Shown here in pieces: positions 5,791 through 11,194 of a DNA stretch of 11,194 nucleotides. This stretch comes from Fidelibacterota bacterium (GTDB lineage Bacteria; Fidelibacterota; UBA2242; B5-G15), in NCBI GenBank assembly GCA_003645825.1, contig QNCQ01000035.1:1-11194 (forward strand). The letters run 5' to 3'. Both the position numbers and the translations under genes were made by a program. A model generated the notes under the pieces. That model worked only from the letters and a program-made list of their open reading frames with translations, made no database searches and was not told the DNA's origin. How positions within the stretch are numbered: position 1 is the first letter of the stretch; every line of letters begins with the position of its first letter.

Positions 5791-8001
5791 ATGAAAAAGC
5801 CAAAGAGCACTCTTCTCTTTTTATTTATAGCACTATTTCTCTGGCTTAATACCGGAATTACATTCTCCTCCGGCAGACCTGGAAGAAACTTCATAGACTC
5901 CCTGCTGCAAACCATGACCATTGATGAAAAGATCGGACAACTCATCCAGATCGACTTCAGTGCCGTGGGAAAAGAAAAAGCAATAGAATACATTTTGAAA
6001 TATAATGTAGGTTCTTTTCTCAACGTGTGGACACCCGAAGAAATAAAACTCCTTCAGGAAACAGCTCTTAAGCAAACCAGAACTGGAGTCCCTCTAATCT
6101 TTGGACTGGACGTAATACATGGCTACAGGACAATTTTTCCCATTCCTCTTGCGGAATCATGTTCATGGAATCCCAAACTGGTAGAAAAAAGTGCCAGAAT
6201 AGCAGCTATAGAAGCCTCAGCTCATGGCATACACTGGACCTTCGCACCAATGGTCGATATAGCAAGGGATGCCCGATGGGGAAGAATAGCAGAAGGAGCA
6301 GGTGAAGACACCTACCTTGGCTGCGTCATGGCAGAAGCTAGGGTAAGGGGTTTTCAGGGAAACGATCTTAGCAATCCTACTACGATTGTAGCTTGTCCCA
6401 AGCACTACGTGGCTTATGGTGCTTGCGAAGGAGGAAAAGACTATAACACGGTAGACATCTCACCTGCCACACTATACCAGGTATATTTGCCACCTTTTGC
6501 CGCAGCAATCAATGCAGGAGCTCTTACCGTAATGTCGGCTTTCAACGAGATAAACGGAATCCCTGCATCAGCAAACGAATATACGCTTCGAGAAATCCTC
6601 AAAAAACGCTGGGGTTTCAAGGGTTTTGTTGTAAGTGACTACAATGCTGTAGCTGAATTAGTAATCCACGGATTTGTCCCGGATAAACAGAATGCGGCTC
6701 TTAAGGCCATTACAGCCGGTGTCGACATGGAGATGATGGGATTTTCTTATTTAAAAAATTTAAAAATGCTCACTGAATCAGGCAAATTACCCGTAGCCAT
6801 AGTTGATTCCACGGTCAAAAGAATCCTATACGTCAAATATGAACTGGGATTATTTAAGAATCCTATTTATGGAAGTGAGAAGAGAAGAAAAAACGAAACA
6901 CTAAAAAGTGAGTTTATCAACCATGCCCGCACCATCGCACGAGAATCCATAGTTTTACTGAAAAATAAAAATAAACTACTGCCGTTGGATGAGTCTTCTT
7001 TTCCCGTCGCTCTTATAGGCCCTCTGGCAGCAAGTAAAAAGGACCTCCTTGGTTCATGGTCGTGTGCAGGCAAACCGGAAGATGTGATCTCTATCCTGGA
7101 GGCTTTGGAAACCCGGATTGGAGGCAAAAATATTTTATATGCAAAGGGATGTGAAATTGAGAGATGGAGCGAAAAAGATCTTAAAAAAGCGTTAAGAGTT
7201 GCCAGAAAAGCCAAAACAATAATTCTCGTTCTGGGGGAAACAAGGGAAATGAGCGGGGAAGGAGGAAGTAGGGCTTACATCGGCCTTACCGAGAGCCAGC
7301 TCAGACTTACGAAGGCTATTACGAGACTAAAAAAGCCTGTAGTAGTTGTTCTTGTGAATGGAAGGCCGCTTGCTATACCCTGGATAGCTCAAAATATTCC
7401 TGCGATCATCGAGAGCTGGCAACTTGGCATCCAGCACGGGCCTGCAGTCGTAGATGTGCTATTCGGTGATTGCAACCCTTCCGGGAAATTAACGGTTTCT
7501 TTTCCAAAAGCCACCGGTCAGGAACCTCTCTACTACAACCATAAAATGACGGGAAGACCACCCATAAAGCCAGGGAACAGATTTGAGTCAAAATACATAG
7601 ACCTACAACCTGGACCGCTATTCCCTTTTGGATATGGGCTAAGTTACTCCAAATTCATCTATTCCGAGCTTAAAATTTACCCGAAAGTTCTAAGACCCAC
7701 TGATACACTGTTAGTGACAGTGAAAATAACAAACGACAGCGATATCCCGGGAAAAGAGATTGTACAACTCTACATCAGGGACGTTTCTGCAAGCCTGACA
7801 CGACCGGTTAAAGAACTCAAGGATTTTAAAAAAGTCTACATTAGACCTCACGAGCATAAAATCGTAACTTTTAGACTTCCTGTAAGCACATGTGGATTCT
7901 ATAACAGTAAAATGGAGTGGAAAGTAGAGCCCGGGAAATTCAAACTATGGGTCGGCCCAAGTTCTGCCGAAGGGCTCACGGGAGAATTCGAAATCAAGTA
8001 G
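5791..8001 (+). CDS. bglX: Secreted glycoside hydrolase family 3 beta-glucosidase (BglX-like)
   Basis: GH3 beta-glucosidases release terminal beta-linked glucose (or xylose) from oligosaccharides with retention of configuration. The ATG at 5791 is chosen over the in-frame TTG at 5713 because GAGGAG (5779-5784) lies 6 bases before it and it begins a clean signal peptide (MKKPKS plus a hydrophobic core, then FSSG). No lipobox cysteine is visible, so a periplasmic or secreted enzyme of 736 aa is predicted. The N-terminal barrel (about 35-360) contains GLDVIHGYRTIFPIP, KH at 204-205 and the nucleophile D283 in GFVVSDYNAV. The second domain (about 375-600) has MSGEGGSR with likely acid/base E490, and VLVNGRPLAIPW. 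A fibronectin III-like domain ends the protein (about 635-735, GKEIVQLYIRDV and TRPVKELKDF). Its length fits BglX; exact specificity cannot be read. The 3' end overlaps the convergent antiporter gene by 8 bases. Confidence 0.93.
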   Translation: MKKPKSTLLFLFIALFLWLNTGITFSSGRPGRNFIDSLLQTMTIDEKIGQLIQIDFSAVGKEKAIEYILKYNVGSFLNVWTPEEIKLLQETALKQTRTGVPLIFGLDVIHGYRTIFPIPLAESCSWNPKLVEKSARIAAIEASAHGIHWTFAPMVDIARDARWGRIAEGAGEDTYLGCVMAEARVRGFQGNDLSNPTTIVACPKHYVAYGACEGGKDYNTVDISPATLYQVYLPPFAAAINAGALTVMSAFNEINGIPASANEYTLREILKKRWGFKGFVVSDYNAVAELVIHGFVPDKQNAALKAITAGVDMEMMGFSYLKNLKMLTESGKLPVAIVDSTVKRILYVKYELGLFKNPIYGSEKRRKNETLKSEFINHARTIARESIVLLKNKNKLLPLDESSFPVALIGPLAASKKDLLGSWSCAGKPEDVISILEALETRIGGKNILYAKGCEIERWSEKDLKKALRVARKAKTIILVLGETREMSGEGGSRAYIGLTESQLRLTKAITRLKKPVVVVLVNGRPLAIPWIAQNIPAIIESWQLGIQHGPAVVDVLFGDCNPSGKLTVSFPKATGQEPLYYNHKMTGRPPIKPGNRFESKYIDLQPGPLFPFGYGLSYSKFIYSELKIYPKVLRPTDTLLVTVKITNDSDIPGKEIVQLYIRDVSASLTRPVKELKDFKKVYIRPHEHKIVTFRLPVSTCGFYNSKMEWKVEPGKFKLWVGPSSAEGLTGEFEIK

Positions 8002-9676
8002 AAGAGATTGCCTTCTTGTCTGAACCCCCCATGGTGTGCAGGAGTTTTTCTCTGACTCTGCCTCTTATTGACTTTCTATCGAGTATTCCGGCAAATTTGC
8101 CCTTATCCGTAGTATCCACCACAGGCAGCTGATCTACCTGTAGCTGGTCCATAACCTTCATAGCCTCTCTTAGGGGTTGATCTTTCCGAACGTACTCCTG
8201 AGAGGACTCCATAATGTCTGGAGCAACAAGAATATCCCACAGGGACTGGTCAAACAAAACATCCCGAATCTCATTCATGGTTACCACACCTATAAATCTA
8301 CCATTTCTATCCAAGACGGGGAGAAACCCATATTTGCTTTCCCCAAGAAGAGAAACCACATCTCTCACGGTTGTATCCTCAAACACCGGAACAACATCCC
8401 CGGAAGTAAGTTCCCCAACTGTCAATTTGTCAATAACATCTTCTTCTGTGACTTTCTTCCCAACTTCCCCCGCATAACTAACCGCAAGCTTAACAAGAGG
8501 AGGACCTATAATCTGGACAATGAAAGTAGTGGCTGTTACACCAAAAATTACAACATCGCCCAGTGCAAGTTCTCCCGCAACTTTTACATTTGCGAGATGA
8601 CCACTTGCCATAATTGATAATCCAATGGCTACCCCTCCCTGTGCAAAAAGCGTGAGCCCGGTGTACTTTTGAACTACCATCTCAGCTTTCGATATCTTTG
8701 CACCTAACCATGCTCCAACCATCTTACCGGTACTCCGCAAAACAACATATAACCCAACGATTAGCCACAGCCATCCTGGCATTTTTCCTATAGTTAGTCT
8801 CGAACCAACCAGCACAAAAAACAACATGTAAATCGGGGTTGAAAAAGCGTTAATCCTATTAATCAGTTCCTTGCTCCTCTTTGGACTTAGATTTACAACA
8901 GTAATTCCCATTGCCATCGCGGCGAGGATCACATCCATGTCGTATCTAACACATACACCTATAAGCAGTAAAATTATCCCTATCGCAATAGCGGTTATCA
9001 TCTCATGCTGGGAAGACTTCCTAACCACTCTGTCAACGATAAACCCAGCAAAAACACCAAGCCCAATGGAACCAAAAAGCTCCACACCTATATTTATTAT
9101 CTGTCTTTCTATCTCACCCCCGCTTCCAGAAAGTAACTGGGCAACACTTGTCCCGATTCCATACAAAGTCATAGCCAGGGCATCATCCAGAGCAACTATA
9201 GCTATAATAGTGGTAGTTAAGATTCCCGCTGTCCGATATTCCCACAAAACGCTTATAGTGGAAGCGGGGTCAGTGGCAGATGCGATTGCAGCGAAAACTA
9301 TCCCTGCAGCAAGGGAAACCTGAAAATTCCCGGTAATTCTATTCAAAACAAGAGTAACTGCAATACAAACAAGGGCAAAGGCTAATAAACCTTCACCAAA
9401 CAAAATGGCCGAGAATTGTCTTGCATACTTTTTGAAAGTGGCGAAGCTTATCTCCGAGCCTACTAGGAATCCAATTATCCCAAGAGCAAAATAATTAAAT
9501 TGTCTTAACCTTATTATATCCTCACTTGTGACAATGTTCAACCCACTCCCACCAATTATTATCCCTGTGAGGATATAACCAAGTACTTGTGGAACTTTAA
9601 GCTTCTTTACTACGGTCGCACTCAAAATCCCGCCAATAACTCCTATCCCAAACAATATCAAAACACCAGGAGTCAT
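7994..9676 (-). CDS. Cation:proton antiporter (CPA family) with C-terminal tandem CBS domains
   Basis: This 560-aa inner-membrane protein exchanges Na+ or K+ for protons; which ion cannot be told. Residues 1 to about 395 form the antiporter domain with a dozen or so hydrophobic helices, starting MTPGVLILFGIGVIGGILS. KVPQVLGYILTGIIIGGSG is typical of helix 2 in this superfamily. Ion-site motifs are ATDPAST (D136) and ALDDALA (D164, D165); a paired Asp is associated with electrogenic exchange in related transporters. Residues about 425-475 (VVPVFEDTTVRDVVSLL, FLPVLD, FIGVVT) and 490-545 (LREAMKVMDQLQVDQLPVVD) form a CBS pair, which usually binds adenine nucleotides and regulates the transporter. 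The start ATG 9676 has AGAGG 7 bases upstream, inside the 3' end of the preceding EIIA gene, whose stop is only 2 bases away: a coupled pair. Confidence 0.9.
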   Translation of the reverse strand: MTPGVLILFGIGVIGGILSATVVKKLKVPQVLGYILTGIIIGGSGLNIVTSEDIIRLRQFNYFALGIIGFLVGSEISFATFKKYARQFSAILFGEGLLAFALVCIAVTLVLNRITGNFQVSLAAGIVFAAIASATDPASTISVLWEYRTAGILTTTIIAIVALDDALAMTLYGIGTSVAQLLSGSGGEIERQIINIGVELFGSIGLGVFAGFIVDRVVRKSSQHEMITAIAIGIILLLIGVCVRYDMDVILAAMAMGITVVNLSPKRSKELINRINAFSTPIYMLFFVLVGSRLTIGKMPGWLWLIVGLYVVLRSTGKMVGAWLGAKISKAEMVVQKYTGLTLFAQGGVAIGLSIMASGHLANVKVAGELALGDVVIFGVTATTFIVQIIGPPLVKLAVSYAGEVGKKVTEEDVIDKLTVGELTSGDVVPVFEDTTVRDVVSLLGESKYGFLPVLDRNGRFIGVVTMNEIRDVLFDQSLWDILVAPDIMESSQEYVRKDQPLREAMKVMDQLQVDQLPVVDTTDKGKFAGILDRKSIRGRVREKLLHTMGGSDKKAISST

Positions 9677-9678
9677 AT

Positions 9679-10332
9679 TTATACCTCTTTATCTTTACTC
9701 ACTAAAATATTATAAATTTCTTGCTCATCCTTAGCAGCAATCAGTGACTCCATTGTCTTTTTATCCCTCAGTATTCGGGAAATTCTGGAAAGTGCCTTTA
9801 AGTATTGCACATGCTGCCCTACACCCGCAACCATTAAAACTACTATATGAACCGGCTTACCATCTAGTGACTCATAATCTGGTATTCCTTTCTTACTCAC
9901 TCCAAATGCCATGTAGACACCGTTAACACCTTCAATCCTTACATGAGGTACAGCTATCCCAAATCCTATTCCGGTGCTCATTATCTTCTCACGCTTGAAG
10001 ACAGCCTCCCTCAACTTTTCAAAGCTGCTTATGCCAGAGACTCTTGACATTACTTCTATCAGACTATCAAGCGCCTCATTTTTTGTTTTACAATCTAGAA
10101 TGACAACCCGCTCAGGAACAAGTAAGCGAGATATGAAAAACTCTTCCCTGGAATCAATAGAACCAGAGCCAAGCTTTCTATTTACCCATTTCTCTATATC
10201 CGCTCGCTTAAATCTCCAAGAAGTACCAATTTTCCCCCCTGGGAGTTCCCCTTTATTCACCCAATTTATAACCGTTCTTTCAGACACTTTTAAATATTTA
10301 GCAACTTCTTCAAGTGTCATTATTTCATCCAT
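9679..10332 (-). CDS. Helix-turn-helix DNA-binding domain fused to PTS EIIA (fructose/nitrogen type) domain
   Basis: The 217-aa protein begins with an excisionase/MerR-like winged helix (residues 3-53: MTLEEVAKYLKVSERTVINW, then GELPGGKIGTSWRFKRADIE). A PTS EIIA type 2 domain follows at about 70-215. The phosphorylatable histidine is H130 in GFGIAVPHVR, and the domain also has GKPVHIVVLMVAG and HVQYLKALSRISRILRD. EIIA domains accept phosphate from HPr. With no sugar permease here, this one is likely a phosphorylation-controlled regulator, similar in idea to EIIA-Ntr, which controls potassium uptake in enterobacteria. The start is ATG 10332 with GGGAG 5 bases upstream (10338-10342 on the plus strand); ATG 10320 is an alternative. 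The antiporter gene begins 2 bases after its stop, so the two are one operon under the promoter at 10381-10408. Confidence 0.9.
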   Translation of the reverse strand: MDEIMTLEEVAKYLKVSERTVINWVNKGELPGGKIGTSWRFKRADIEKWVNRKLGSGSIDSREEFFISRLLVPERVVILDCKTKNEALDSLIEVMSRVSGISSFEKLREAVFKREKIMSTGIGFGIAVPHVRIEGVNGVYMAFGVSKKGIPDYESLDGKPVHIVVLMVAGVGQHVQYLKALSRISRILRDKKTMESLIAAKDEQEIYNILVSKDKEV

Positions 10333-10380
10333 ATTAACTCCCTTTGCAAATTATTACGTTATTTTCAAATAGTTATCTTA

Positions 10381-10408
10381 ATTTTACACACTTTTGGAAA
10401 TTTTACAA
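10381..10408 (-). promoter_or_regulatory. Predicted promoter of the EIIA-antiporter operon
   Basis: On the minus strand TTGTAA (10408-10403) is 16 bases from TAAAAT (10386-10381), five of six -10 bases and four of six -35 bases. It lies between the terminator at 10411-10434 and the ATG at 10332, giving a leader of about 40 bases. Confidence 0.45.
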
Positions 10409-10410
10409 AT

Positions 10411-10434
10411 AAAAAACCCCGCTTTTCGCGGGGC
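10411..10434 (-). terminator. Intrinsic terminator after the glycosidase gene
   Basis: CCCCGC (10417-10422) and GCGGGG (10428-10433) form a six-pair GC-only stem with a five-base loop, followed on the minus strand by six T's (10416-10411) and more T-rich sequence. It is 42 bases past the stop of the minus-strand glycosidase gene and separates it from the EIIA-antiporter operon. Confidence 0.9.
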
Positions 10435-10475
10435 TCTATTTTGACAATATTTCGACAAATCTGTTTATTAATCAG

Positions 10476-11194
10476 TTATTCTAAATCTATTGTCAACTTC
10501 TTACGGGCAAATTTTTGCCCTTTATCTTCAAACTTTAAAACAACTCCTACATACTCAGAACCAACATTAACCAGCTTATCCGCACCTTCTATAGCCTGCA
10601 CCTTCGAATCAAAATCTCTAACATAAAATCTGTATTCATAACCAGACCTCCCCTGAAAGAGCAGGCTATATTTTCCATCCTCGAACTTCTCGTTAATTAG
10701 TCTTAAGCTTCTTGATTCATCTCCGGGTCTGGGATTGGGCGTATCCAAAATAATACCAACTCCGCCTTTCACAGCCATTTCCACTCTAACACTGTCCTTT
10801 ACTTTAAACCTCAAAGGTGGATATAACAATTTCCTCACCCTCTCATCTTTATAAGTTATTCTCGAACCATTAACGGTGATATCTATAACTTCCATGCCAG
10901 CAGGTATTTCCGGTTAAAAAAGAAACTCCATTTTCTTTCCCAACACTCTTTTATTCTCATATATTAGTTTGCCCTTTTCCCTTGTAAAACTAAAACTAAA
11001 GACACTGCTCCTCGCTTTCAAATTTTCAATCTTTAGACTATCCCAGATAACAGGCACCCTTGGTTTAAACCTTATCTCGCCTAATGAAACGTCCGGAAAC
11101 CATCCAATCATACCGTTTACAATTGGATGAATTATACTGGTTTCAGACCAGCACTGATGTGGACAAACGCCTTCAGGTTTAAATCTTTCTCCAT
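10476..11194 (-). pseudogene. Six-hairpin-type glycosidase (glycogen-debranching-like), C-terminal part, split by an in-frame TAA
   Basis: From the window edge the minus frame reads GERFKPEGVCPHQCWSETSI, then IHPIVNGMIGWFPDVSLGEI and RFKPRVPVIWDSLKIENLKA. The CPHQCWSE...GMIGW segment is typical of the end of the (alpha/alpha)6 barrel in glycosidases annotated as amylo-alpha-1,6-glucosidase or glycogen debranching proteins, and the part after RFKPRVP resembles their beta-sandwich. The frame meets TAA at 10914-10916 (after KKMEFLF) and resumes in the same frame without any shift as PEIPAGMEVIDITVNGSRI, continuing to a stop at 10476-10478. Relatives of this domain read like FSPALP.G..V..V.VNG, so the stop probably replaces one residue, perhaps serine (TCA to TAA). 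The following 139 codons show no further damage, so the lesion is recent or a sequence error. The start lies beyond the window. The exact glycosidase family is an inference. Confidence 0.68.

Noticed and set aside
8177..9323. Plus-strand open frames of 146 and 150 codons inside the antiporter region
   Set aside because: They lie antisense to strongly conserved antiporter and CBS sequence, have low-complexity composition and no ribosome binding sites.
10914..10916. Programmed read-through or an altered genetic code at the TAA
   Set aside because: TAA ends panC and other clear genes here, and TAA is not the codon used for selenocysteine or pyrrolysine. A mutation or base error is simpler.
10914..11111. 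Separate small minus-strand gene starting at the ATG at 11111
   Set aside because: The frame is open back to the window edge with glycosidase-like sequence (CPHQCWSE), so the ATG is internal; it is part of the split glycosidase.
1..11194. CRISPR array or tRNA/rRNA gene
   Set aside because: No regularly spaced direct repeats and no tRNA or rRNA signature sequence were seen on either strand.

Overview
The window is a roughly 40% GC bacterial chromosome segment. It holds eleven genes or gene remnants on two opposing blocks. Arginine is written mostly with AGA/AGG and isoleucine often with ATA, a pattern common in thermophiles. The 158-aa protein at 1503-1979 has a signal peptide and looks like an outer-membrane strand protein, and a LytR_C protein sits next to rsfS. 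Both point to a diderm, perhaps of the FCB or WOR-3 type of lineage, but the lineage call is weak. UGA, UAA and UAG all end clear genes here, so the standard code applies.

Plus-strand block (1-5108): the 3' end of panB and a complete panC (pantothenate synthesis) come first. A near-consensus promoter (1444-1472) then begins a second run: a small exported protein, a membrane-anchored LytR_C protein, ribosome silencing factor rsfS, an archaemetzincin metalloprotease, a Clp1/Grc3-type polynucleotide 5'-hydroxyl kinase and an unrecognised 233-aa protein. The last three genes overlap by 4 and 8 bases and the two junctions use GTG starts, so they are probably translated together. The two recognisable members belong to families best known from archaea and eukaryotes.

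Decayed interval (5109-5790): there is no intact gene. About 210 bases hold seven consecutive potential stem-loops (5225-5434). Directly after them lies the broken C-terminal end of an L-lactate/malate dehydrogenase gene (5443-5683) with a frameshift.

Carbohydrate and ion-transport part (5791-11194): a secreted GH3 beta-glucosidase on the plus strand converges on, and overlaps by 8 bases, a minus-strand two-gene operon. That operon encodes a DNA-binding protein fused to a PTS EIIA domain, followed 2 bases later by a cation:proton antiporter with two CBS domains; the pairing suggests the EIIA protein controls the antiporter or its operon. Upstream of the operon's predicted promoter is a strong terminator belonging to a minus-strand glycosidase. 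The visible C-terminal part of that glycosidase is split by one in-frame TAA codon; the reading frame is otherwise intact, so this is a nonsense mutation or a sequence error.
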